Source: Methanobacteriota archaeon (GTDB taxonomy: Archaea > Thermoplasmatota > Poseidoniia > Poseidoniales > Thalassarchaeaceae). Taken from it: a DNA stretch of 6,153 nt. The notes under the pieces were generated by a model, which was not told where the DNA came from, made no database searches, and was given only the letters and a program-made list of their open reading frames with translations. The DNA lies in contig NYST01000025.1 in NCBI GenBank assembly GCA_002683155.1, positions 1 through 6,153 of the forward strand, written 5' to 3'. A program made the position numbers and the translations under genes. Numbering within the stretch: position 1 is the first letter of the stretch; each line of letters starts with the position of its first letter. Of the stretch, positions 1 to 5,706 are shown one piece after another.

Positions 1-7
1 CCGAGCC

Positions 8-84
8 GGGTCTGTAGCTTAGTCAGGTAGAGCACCCGGCTCTTAACCGGGCGGTCGCGGGTTCGAACCCCGTCAGACCCGCCA
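8..84 (+). tRNA. tRNA-Lys (anticodon CUU), CCA encoded
   Basis: A complete cloverleaf can be drawn by eye. The 7-bp acceptor stem (8-14 with 74-80) is perfect. The D arm is 17-33 with stem GCTT/GAGC. The anticodon stem CCCGG/CCGGG (35-39, 47-51) encloses the loop CTCTTAA (40-46), giving anticodon CTT at 42-44, which reads the lysine codon AAG. There is a 5-base variable loop (52-56). The T arm (57-73) has the standard TTCGAAC loop and one G-U pair. The discriminator base is G81, and CCA at 82-84 is present in the DNA. There is no intron. Only seven bases lie upstream, so its promoter is outside the window. It lies 64 bases before asnS on the same strand. Confidence 0.97.
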
Positions 85-108
85 CAAACACATTGCACAC
101 AATCGAGG

Positions 109-116
109 TTTCATAA
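109..116 (+). promoter_or_regulatory. Possible TATA-like element upstream of asnS
   Basis: TTTCATAA lies in the 64-base gap between tRNA-Lys and asnS, centred about 37 bases before the asnS ATG. An archaeal TATA box about 26 bases before the transcription start would give a leader of roughly 10 bases. No strong Shine-Dalgarno precedes the asnS ATG, which fits a short-leader mRNA. The match to an archaeal TATA consensus is weak, and read-through from the tRNA gene is an alternative. Confidence 0.25.
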
Positions 117-148
117 CGGTAGTCCAAGCCGGAAGAATAGGCGTAGCT

Positions 149-1477
149 ATGGGGAAGAAGTACTGGATAGGCGATGTAAGGTCCGGTTTGCACGATGGGA
201 AAACCGTCGAACTGAAGGGTTGGGTGCACAGGACACGGGGGTCCAACAAGATTCGATTCATCGTTGTGAGGGATTCCACGGGACACGTCCAATGCGTAGC
301 GAAGAGGGATTCGGTCGGCGACGAGTGCTTTGAGATCCTCAAAAACGCACTGATAGAGACTAGCGTGGTGATCAGGGGGGTGGTCGAAGCGACCGAAAGG
401 GAGCACGGTCACGAGTTGCAAGTGACCGAAGCCGAGGTGGTCGGGCCCGTGAATCCCGAACGCCCATTCCCAATCACCGAATCAGCTATGGATGAAGCCG
501 ACGGAGGGGAGACAGAGTTCCTACTGGACAACCGTCACCTGTACCTAAGGACTAGCCGAATGACGACAATGCTGAAGATCAGAAGCTCCGTCTTCGGTGC
601 GATCCACTCATACTTCCGTGACAGGGACTTCATCGAGTATCAGGCCCCTAACTTTGTCGCAGGCGCGGTAGAGGGGGGTAGCACACTCTTCGAGGTGCCC
701 TACTTCGGAAAGAAGGCATATCTTACCCAATCTTGGCAACTCTACGCAGAGGCTGCGATGCCTGCTCTAGAGAGGCTATACACGATGGCTCCCTCATTCC
801 GTGCAGAGAAGAGCAGAACGAGGAGGCATCTCACGGAGTTCTGGCACGCCGAGATGGAGATAGCATGGGCCTCAAACAACGACGTCATGCAGCACGGAGA
901 GGGAGTTGTGCGCAACATCGCAAGGACCCTACTGGACGATAGATCGGGAGAACTCGAGAGCCTGGGCAGGGACCTCTCCCTCGTGGAGAGGTACGCCGAA
1001 AGCGAATACCCAAGGATTCGATACGACGAGGCCGTCGAGACCCTCCAGGGAAAGGGCGTCGAGATAGAATGGGGCCAGGATCTGGATTACTCCAAGGAGA
1101 AGGTCCTGACTGCTGACTTCGACGTGCCACACTTCCTTACTCACTATCCCAGGGTCGCCAAGCCATTCTACCACCGACCCGATCCCGATGACCCGAAGTA
1201 CGTACTCTGTCATGACCTGCTAGCACCGGAGGGCTACGGGGAGATAATCGGAGGTGGCGAGAGGACCTGGTCAGAGCAAGAGATCCTAGAGAGGATTGAC
1301 GAAGAGGGCACACCAAGGGAACCATACGAGTTCTACATCGACATCAGGAGGTACGGCGGCGTCCCCCATGGGGGATTCGGTCTGGGTGTCGACAGGGTGT
1401 GCACATGGCTCGCCGGAGCCGATCACATCAGGGAAGCCATCCCATTCCCCAGAGACAGCAGAAGGGTCACACCATAG
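149..1477 (+). CDS. asnS: Asparaginyl-tRNA synthetase, archaeal type
   Basis: Cytoplasmic class IIb aminoacyl-tRNA synthetase that charges tRNA-Asn with asparagine using ATP. At 442 aa it has full family length. An N-terminal OB-fold anticodon-binding domain spans about residues 18-100 (note GWVHRTR at 24-30). The class II catalytic domain follows: motif 1 about 144-168 with invariant Pro167, motif 2 from FRAE (217-220; Arg218) to about 240, and motif 3 GFGLGVDR (409-416) ending in the ATP-binding Arg416. FLLDNRHLYLR (124-134) and LLAPEGYGEIIGG (357-369) are typical of AsnRS. AspRS instead carries a different active-site segment ending in a QR-type motif, so asparagine specificity is favoured. 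The ATG start precedes the typical short N-terminal lead-in; only weak purine stretches lie upstream. Its stop overlaps the ribosome-binding site of the next gene, so it probably heads an operon. Confidence 0.95.
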   Translation: MGKKYWIGDVRSGLHDGKTVELKGWVHRTRGSNKIRFIVVRDSTGHVQCVAKRDSVGDECFEILKNALIETSVVIRGVVEATEREHGHELQVTEAEVVGPVNPERPFPITESAMDEADGGETEFLLDNRHLYLRTSRMTTMLKIRSSVFGAIHSYFRDRDFIEYQAPNFVAGAVEGGSTLFEVPYFGKKAYLTQSWQLYAEAAMPALERLYTMAPSFRAEKSRTRRHLTEFWHAEMEIAWASNNDVMQHGEGVVRNIARTLLDDRSGELESLGRDLSLVERYAESEYPRIRYDEAVETLQGKGVEIEWGQDLDYSKEKVLTADFDVPHFLTHYPRVAKPFYHRPDPDDPKYVLCHDLLAPEGYGEIIGGGERTWSEQEILERIDEEGTPREPYEFYIDIRRYGGVPHGGFGLGVDRVCTWLAGADHIREAIPFPRDSRRVTP

Positions 1478-1480
1478 GTG
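1476..1480 (+). promoter_or_regulatory. Shine-Dalgarno AGGTG deciding the start of the small membrane protein gene
   Basis: AGGTG, complementary to the CACCU core of the 16S rRNA 3' end, overlaps the last two bases of the asnS stop codon and sits five bases before the ATG at 1486. It supports that ATG over in-frame ATGs inside asnS (1399, 1405) and points to coupled translation with asnS. Confidence 0.7.
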
Positions 1481-1485
1481 GCAAG

Positions 1486-1926
1486 ATGGACACAGAACCG
1501 CGATCCCCGCCGATAGCAGAACCCGGCATTTCCGGGCAGACGAGGCCACTTGCAAAAATTGTCGCCGCATCTGCCGTCACGGCTAGCCTTTGCTGCCTCC
1601 CCTCAGTCATTTGGGTCATGTTCGCCGGCTCCTCAGCCATTGTCGCCGCCGACCAACTCTCAAACGACCTCTACTACTCATGGGTGAGATTCGCATTGTA
1701 TGGCGTCTCCTTCTGCATGGTCTCATATGGACTAGTACTCTACTTTCGCAACCAGGGAGTATGTACTTTGGACGATGCCAAGAGGGAGAGAAGGAGGGTT
1801 GTGAACACCTCTCTGGCCGTATTCACTGCAGCTATCACCGTCTACCTCGTATGGAACTTCGTTATACTCGAGATCGTGGGCATTGCGATCGGCCTCCCTT
1901 GGGAGGACTCTGCATTCTGGAACTAG
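1486..1926 (+). CDS. Small membrane protein with three hydrophobic segments, MerT-like appearance
   Basis: A 146-residue protein of unknown function. A polar, proline-rich N-terminus (1-22) is followed by hydrophobic segments at about 24-54, 66-87 and 105-136; the first and last could each hold more than one helix. A Cys-Cys pair (36-37), then Pro39, lies in the first segment, and a single Cys93 lies in the basic loop between segments 2 and 3 (KRERRR, 99-104). Size, the CC pair early in the first helix, and a Cys-containing loop after the second helix recall MerT-type mercuric-ion transporters. However, MerT normally has a second cysteine pair, and only one Cys is seen here, so metal transport is only a suggestion. 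The start is set by AGGTG five bases upstream; the open frame continues upstream into asnS but that part has no support. It lies 8 bases after asnS and 15 before the dehydrogenase gene, so it is probably cotranscribed with both. Confidence 0.8.
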   Translation: MDTEPRSPPIAEPGISGQTRPLAKIVAASAVTASLCCLPSVIWVMFAGSSAIVAADQLSNDLYYSWVRFALYGVSFCMVSYGLVLYFRNQGVCTLDDAKRERRRVVNTSLAVFTAAITVYLVWNFVILEIVGIAIGLPWEDSAFWN

Positions 1927-1932
1927 TGCATT

Positions 1933-1936
1933 GGAG
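1933..1936 (+). promoter_or_regulatory. Shine-Dalgarno GGAG for the acyl-CoA dehydrogenase gene
   Basis: GGAG lies in the 15-base spacer, five bases before the ATG at 1942. It supports that start over the in-frame ATG twelve codons in (1975). Confidence 0.7.
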
Positions 1937-1941
1937 AACGA

Positions 1942-3189
1942 ATGCCTCTTACGAAGGTCGCCCCTAGCACGCACATGGGTGGCGACTGGCGCGACATCGA
2001 TATCTCAAATCCTACAGAAGAGCACGCGATGCTCCGTGAGATGGTTCGGAACTTCGTCAAGGAAAGGGTAGAGCCACAGGCCCTCGACAATGACAGGGAT
2101 GAGAGATTCAACCTCGGCCTTTTCCGCGAGATGGGGGATATGGGCCTCCTTGGCCTCACGGCACCGCCCGAATATGGGGGTGCGGGTATGGATGCCACCT
2201 CAGTCGCAATTGTGAACGAGGAACTCTCATACTCGGATCCCGGCCTCTGCCTCGCGTTCCTGGCCCATGACCAACTTTTCGTGAACAACCTAGTGCATAG
2301 CGGAACTCCCGAGCAGAAGGAGAGGATGCTGCCCAAGGTGTGCAGCGGCGAATGGATTGGGTGTCTTGGGATGAGCGAGCCCGACTTCGGAACCGATGTC
2401 CTAGGTATGCAGACCAATGCGATCAGGTCAGAAGACGGCTCTTGGACCATCAATGGGAGGAAGATGTGGATTACAAACGGAATTATCGACGATGAGGGGA
2501 CTCCCGCCGACGTAGTTTGGCTCTATGCAAGGACGGGCACCGACGATAGGGGCAGGGCAGAGCTTACCACCTTCTTAGTCGAGAAGGGGATGGAAGGATT
2601 CTCATCCGGGCAGAAGATCACCGACAAGCTAGGGATGAGGGCCAGCACAACCGCTGAACTGGTCTTCGAAGACTGCGTCGTCCCTCCAGAGAATGGCGTG
2701 GGAGAGCCCGGCGAATCGATGATCCACCTGATGAGGAACCTGGAGCATGAGAGGGTCGGACTCGCAGCCATGAGCGTCGGTATTGCAAGGAGGTGCCTTG
2801 CTGACATGAACTCCTATGCCACAGAGAGGGAGGCATTCGGAAAGCAGATCCGAGATTTCGGCCAGATACAGCGCCACATTGGGGAGTCTTGGGCCGAGTA
2901 TAGGGCAATGCGCGCATATGTGTACGACACTGCTAGGCAGATCGAACTCTCGGAGGCCGGCCACAGGCTCGATTCTGACGGCGTCAAACTTTTCGCTACA
3001 ACTGCGGCCAAGAACATCGCCGATCGAGCAATACAGGTGATGGGCGGGTATGGATACGTAGGCGAGTACGTCGTAGAGAGGTTGTGGAGGGATGCAAAAC
3101 TCCTCGAAATCGGTGGCGGGACTCTGGAGAGTCATCAGAAGAATATCACGAAGGACCTGAAGAGGGATCCCGGAGTAATCGAGGACTGA
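1942..3189 (+). CDS. Acyl-CoA dehydrogenase, isovaleryl-CoA-dehydrogenase-like
   Basis: FAD-dependent acyl-CoA dehydrogenase (415 aa, normal length) that introduces the alpha-beta double bond into an acyl-CoA and passes electrons to an electron-transfer flavoprotein. The N-terminal helical domain spans about 25-135. The FAD/substrate loop GMSEPDFGTD (143-152), followed by WITNG (176-180), opens the central beta domain. TEREAFG (294-300) and MGGYGY (367-372) are C-terminal family signatures. The catalytic base is expected to be Glu270 in LEHERV (268-272), the helix-G position used by isovaleryl-CoA and long-chain enzymes. At the medium-chain enzyme's Glu site the sequence reads EIGGGT (389-394), with Gly where that enzyme has Glu. 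This favours a branched- or long-chain substrate, for example in leucine degradation, but does not fix it. Phe149 replaces the small residue usual in the SEPxxG motif. Last gene of the + strand run; its stop directly abuts that of the opposing gene. Confidence 0.93.
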   Translation: MPLTKVAPSTHMGGDWRDIDISNPTEEHAMLREMVRNFVKERVEPQALDNDRDERFNLGLFREMGDMGLLGLTAPPEYGGAGMDATSVAIVNEELSYSDPGLCLAFLAHDQLFVNNLVHSGTPEQKERMLPKVCSGEWIGCLGMSEPDFGTDVLGMQTNAIRSEDGSWTINGRKMWITNGIIDDEGTPADVVWLYARTGTDDRGRAELTTFLVEKGMEGFSSGQKITDKLGMRASTTAELVFEDCVVPPENGVGEPGESMIHLMRNLEHERVGLAAMSVGIARRCLADMNSYATEREAFGKQIRDFGQIQRHIGESWAEYRAMRAYVYDTARQIELSEAGHRLDSDGVKLFATTAAKNIADRAIQVMGGYGYVGEYVVERLWRDAKLLEIGGGTLESHQKNITKDLKRDPGVIED

Positions 3190-3192
3190 TCA
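3187..3192. other. Abutting convergent stop codons in palindrome TGATCA
   Basis: TGA at 3187-3189 ends the dehydrogenase on the + strand, and TCA at 3190-3192 is the TGA stop of the opposing gene. Together they form the palindrome TGATCA with no spacer. Transcripts from both sides must therefore end inside the opposing gene. No hairpin with a T-run is visible at the junction. Confidence 0.9.
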
Positions 3193-3591
3193 GTCGACGT
3201 CCTCGATCAAAACCATCTTCAAAGCGCCATTGGAAGCACTGTACTCGACGGACTTGAAGGCAACCTTGACTTCATTGCCATCGAACGGGTCTATGATGTG
3301 GGGCTGACCCCCTCTGAAGAGCTCCATCATTGACTGGTACTCCGAAACGGAGGCCGACGAAATGACATCGTAAACTGCCGACTCAGAGCCTTCATCAAGC
3401 AGGTCATCGCCCTCCCCTCCTCTGATCACGGTCCTCTGGATCCTTCTCTCGATGTGAATTGTGATCTCAACACATGGAATGGTCAACTCGACCATTTTTT
3501 GCTTCTTGGGCGCGAGTAAATCGGAATCTTCCGCCTTCCCCGGGCCCTTCATTGTGAGGCTTAGCGGCCTAACCAGTCTGTCATCAGTCAT
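3190..3591 (-). CDS. Hypothetical beta-rich 133-residue protein, possibly phage-tail/baseplate-like
   Basis: A 133-residue protein without signal peptide or membrane helix, so probably cytoplasmic or part of an assembly. After a charged N-terminus (1-33) comes a strand-like run (34-57) containing one cysteine (Cys40) and an HIERR turn. Next is a glycine/acid loop GGEGDD (58-63), then VYDVISSASVSEYQSMMELF (73-92), then GGQPHIIDP (94-102) and two predicted strands ending in VLIEDVD. The order of strand, EGD-loop, strand, helix over a short repeat-length unit, 'xHxxDP', then paired strands resembles small phage tail or DNA-circulation-type proteins as I remember them. I cannot verify this and treat it as a guess. 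The ATG at 3591 is chosen because a TATA-like element lies about 26 bases upstream; an in-frame TTG at 3612 would add seven residues. It lies 41 bases after the preceding gene's stop and abuts the convergent dehydrogenase. Confidence 0.75.
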   Translation of the reverse strand: MTDDRLVRPLSLTMKGPGKAEDSDLLAPKKQKMVELTIPCVEITIHIERRIQRTVIRGGEGDDLLDEGSESAVYDVISSASVSEYQSMMELFRGGQPHIIDPFDGNEVKVAFKSVEYSASNGALKMVLIEDVD

Positions 3592-3612
3592 GCAACCCGG
3601 TGCCCGTCCCAA

Positions 3613-3621
3613 TTAATCAAA
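3613..3621 (-). promoter_or_regulatory. Candidate TATA box for a leaderless mRNA of the 133-residue gene
   Basis: On the - strand TTTGATTAA, preceded by the purine-rich GAAG (a possible BRE), is centred about 26 bases before the ATG at 3591. That is the archaeal TATA-to-start spacing, so transcription would begin at or next to the start codon. No Shine-Dalgarno lies just upstream of that ATG, which agrees. This suggests the gene has its own promoter despite following the upstream genes by only 41 bases. Confidence 0.4.
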
Positions 3622-3632
3622 CTTCAGCAGGA

Positions 3633-4361
3633 CTATGCCGAAATTTCTACTGCCGTCGCCTCAAACATAACAACTTGCACGGTAATCGTGATTTCTTCGT
3701 CATCGTCCCCCTGGCCGGGAAACAGGCTCTCATCAGTATTGACCTCAACATCGATTTCAAGCTCACCTTCCCCCCAACCTGCCTCCTGCCATGGCAGCAA
3801 CGCCTGGTACTCGTTCACCGAATCCGTGTTTCCGGGAGTTCCGTCATAGTTCGGGTAGACCCTGAGGTACATGTAGAACGGCTGGCAATCGTTAGCTTGT
3901 CCTGAAAGGGTATTGTTACTGTCATCCCACTGGGCTGCAAGGCCGCCTTCACGGACATCTGCAAGAACAGAGTCGCACTCATTCGTGGGATCATTGTTCG
4001 CAATGAGGCCGTCATTGCCAGTATCATCCACGGTGATGTTCAACTCCCCAATTAGGAACCCATCCGGTACGTCAATATCATCGAGGTAGAATGTGAACGT
4101 CTGCTTCTCTTCGTCCTGCAGAACCATCGCCTCCTCCAATATTTCTATCTCCTCGACGAATGAAAGTGACCAAGTCTCCTCGGTAGTGGCATCTTGAATA
4201 ACCTCCCAGTGGTTCGACATCAAATCAATCGAATTGTAACTGAAAATGATTAGGAAAGCTGCGACAACTCCAGAATAAGCCTTCACTGCACCCCCGTATA
4301 GTGATAAGTTTCCCACAATCTCACTCATGCTTCCCTGGAATTCGTATGGCTCATCAGACAA
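3633..4361 (-). CDS. Membrane-anchored exported beta-rich protein (paralogue B)
   Basis: A 242-residue protein of unknown family. A short polar N-terminus with Lys27 precedes one hydrophobic helix (about 28-44). The rest is hydrophilic, acidic and strand-rich with no second helix, so it is probably anchored N-in with its domain outside the cell. Cys129 and Cys159 are conserved in the neighbouring paralogue and could form a disulfide. The most conserved block is NEYQALLPW...GWGEGELE (183-202), followed by an acidic run GDDDEE (218-223) and a final strand pair. Sequons at N18, N108 and N149 are compatible with glycosylation. The start is uncertain: TTG at 4361 has AGGGGG six bases upstream, overlapping the previous stop; ATG at 4328 (after AGGGA) would remove eleven residues and keep the helix. 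It lies 11 bases after the polytopic membrane protein gene and is probably in its operon. Confidence 0.85.
   Translation of the reverse strand: MSDEPYEFQGSMSEIVGNLSLYGGAVKAYSGVVAAFLIIFSYNSIDLMSNHWEVIQDATTEETWSLSFVEEIEILEEAMVLQDEEKQTFTFYLDDIDVPDGFLIGELNITVDDTGNDGLIANNDPTNECDSVLADVREGGLAAQWDDSNNTLSGQANDCQPFYMYLRVYPNYDGTPGNTDSVNEYQALLPWQEAGWGEGELEIDVEVNTDESLFPGQGDDDEEITITVQVVMFEATAVEISA
3756..3815 (-). repeat. Coding copy 1 of the paralogue block (in B)
   Basis: Twenty codons for NEYQALLPW...GWGEGELE. The matching copy is at 5833-5892. The proteins agree at 16 of 20 positions while the DNA differs at many synonymous sites, so this is an old duplication kept by selection and not a recent DNA repeat. 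Confidence 0.85.
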
Positions 4362-4367
4362 TCAAAA

Positions 4368-4373
4368 ACCCCC
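4368..4373 (-). promoter_or_regulatory. Shine-Dalgarno-like GGGGG run before the TTG start of paralogue B
   Basis: On the - strand, a G-run of five to six directly follows the TA of the upstream stop TAG and ends six bases before the TTG at 4361. It is purine-rich but not an exact anti-Shine-Dalgarno match, so it only moderately favours the TTG over the ATG at 4328. Confidence 0.35.
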
Positions 4374-5704
4374 TATACAGTAATCTCCATCAGTGAAATC
4401 AACAATGAAATCAGCATAGCAAGCGCCATTGAAATTCCCAAAGCGACAGAGAAAATCCGATATTCCCCCTCATCTATGTCCAGTAAACCAGTCTCACCCG
4501 ATCCGATTAGCACATCACTTACGCTGATTGATTGCCTGATCATACTATTCGTTATCTTCTCCTCCCAACCAATGAAGACTACCACGGCAGCAGCAAACAA
4601 AGCAGAGGTAATCATCTGTGGGATCGGCAGAACGGTTTGAATCAACTCAATTATGCTCGAAGTTACAATCAGTAGCATCAGTAAGACCATTATTCTGGTA
4701 AACCAAACATTGTCGCCCCCTGTTTCAATGAGATTGAAATTTAGGATGACGTACATCAGAATCAGTGGAACCACCAAGAATCTGATTATTTCCGAGCTAA
4801 AGACATACCAAGTTGAGTAAATCGGATTCAACTCCTCGCAAGTCGTATTTACGCAGGAATCCACAATGCCCATTTGCGTGTAGTCAAATATGAACCACAG
4901 TATGCCTATCGTGAAAAATGTGAAAATTATCGTCGACACTCCCGAAAAGCCCTTCCTTTTTGTTCTCCATGCCTCTCCCACGAAGAGAGTCACGATTGTG
5001 ACTGCGAACATCGCTCCTGCCATTGTAGAGCTCAGCAATGCAGTTATTGTCGGGTCCCTCAGTTCCGCATTCCCAACTAAACCCCTTGCAGTAAAATGAT
5101 TTTCTTGAGTCAGGACTATCCCCAGCCAGTAAGTTAACCATTCTCCAAAAACTCCAATCAATAGTAGGGCAGCAACTGCAGATACTGTCCTATCTTCATC
5201 CATGCCCCCTTGGATTTCACTGAACAAATAACGCAGATATACCCCAACCCAAACGAGAAACGGGACAAGGAAGAAAATATACTGCAGGTTAGAATACTCG
5301 TAATTGGTTACAATCCATAGGGGGACTAGTAAAATTGTGAAAATCCCGACAAACACCGCTCCCAGTCTTGCAAATGACTCGCTAAAGAAAACAGGGTATG
5401 GGTAGATGAGCGGGAGAACAGCAATTAGTGATAGGTAGACAATCCTAGTGGAACCAGCACCATATCTCAAAAAGGAATCTGAAAACTCGGAAGTAGTGAT
5501 ATTTTCATTCGTGAACTGGTAGTCAATTATGGTTTGAAATAAGAAAATCACCCCTAGGACGAAGAAAGTCCACCCCAAGACCAGGGCTGCTAGCCTTTCA
5601 CTTGGCTTGGCCTTCTCAGACCTGTATACGAGAATTATCGTCATTACTCCAAGGATCAGGTGGATCATGGTTGCAATAGGCAGTAATGCATTCTCTCCTG
5701 CCAC
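4373..5704 (-). CDS. Polytopic membrane protein of unknown function, about 12 segments
   Basis: A 443-residue integral membrane protein that I do not recognise. Hydrophobic segments are seen at about 7-27, 36-59, 86-102, 113-132, 140-162, 173-197, 217-244, 255-275, 300-324, 334-358, 363-380 and 416-440. Loops are short; the largest are about 60-85 (sequon N69), 198-216, 276-299 with a Cys pair (284, 289; VDSCVNTTCE), and 381-415. No ATP-binding, kinase or protease motif is evident, and few charged residues lie within helices, so it is not obviously a transporter of a known class. The GTG start at 5704 is two bases after the upstream stop and has a perfect GGTGA six bases before it; ATG at 5668 is a weaker alternative. 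It is flanked on both sides by paralogous exported proteins, which suggests it is the membrane partner of a complex. AT-rich compared with the left half. Confidence 0.88.
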   Translation of the reverse strand: MAGENALLPIATMIHLILGVMTIILVYRSEKAKPSERLAALVLGWTFFVLGVIFLFQTIIDYQFTNENITTSEFSDSFLRYGAGSTRIVYLSLIAVLPLIYPYPVFFSESFARLGAVFVGIFTILLVPLWIVTNYEYSNLQYIFFLVPFLVWVGVYLRYLFSEIQGGMDEDRTVSAVAALLLIGVFGEWLTYWLGIVLTQENHFTARGLVGNAELRDPTITALLSSTMAGAMFAVTIVTLFVGEAWRTKRKGFSGVSTIIFTFFTIGILWFIFDYTQMGIVDSCVNTTCEELNPIYSTWYVFSSEIIRFLVVPLILMYVILNFNLIETGGDNVWFTRIMVLLMLLIVTSSIIELIQTVLPIPQMITSALFAAAVVVFIGWEEKITNSMIRQSISVSDVLIGSGETGLLDIDEGEYRIFSVALGISMALAMLISLLISLMEITV

Positions 5705-5706
5705 TA

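Noticed and set aside
23..421. Open frame on the - strand ending in a GFEPATARLRAGCST-like tail
   Set aside because: The C-terminal part is the antisense translation of the tRNA-Lys T and anticodon arms, a well-known spurious protein pattern. The rest is antisense to asnS.
1399..1485. Upstream ATGs extending the small membrane protein into asnS
   Set aside because: This region is the coding end of asnS read in another frame, the extra residues are basic and low in structure, and a good AGGTG lies before ATG 1486.
1923..2453. 176-residue open frame on the - strand
   Set aside because: It is antisense to the dehydrogenase, rich in Ser/Pro/Arg, with no domain features. Other long antisense frames in 2523-3135 are rejected for the same reason.
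3495..3500. T-run on the + strand as terminator of the asnS operon
   Set aside because: It is isolated, has no hairpin, and lies about 300 bases inside the opposing gene; too weak to list as a feature.
3592..3612. TTG start at 3612 for the 133-residue gene
   Set aside because: It lies just downstream of the TATA-like element, where a leaderless transcript starting near 3591 would exclude it; the ATG at 3591 is a better start.
3600..3905. 101-residue open frame on the + strand
   Set aside because: It is antisense to paralogue B, whose coding status is confirmed by homology to paralogue A.
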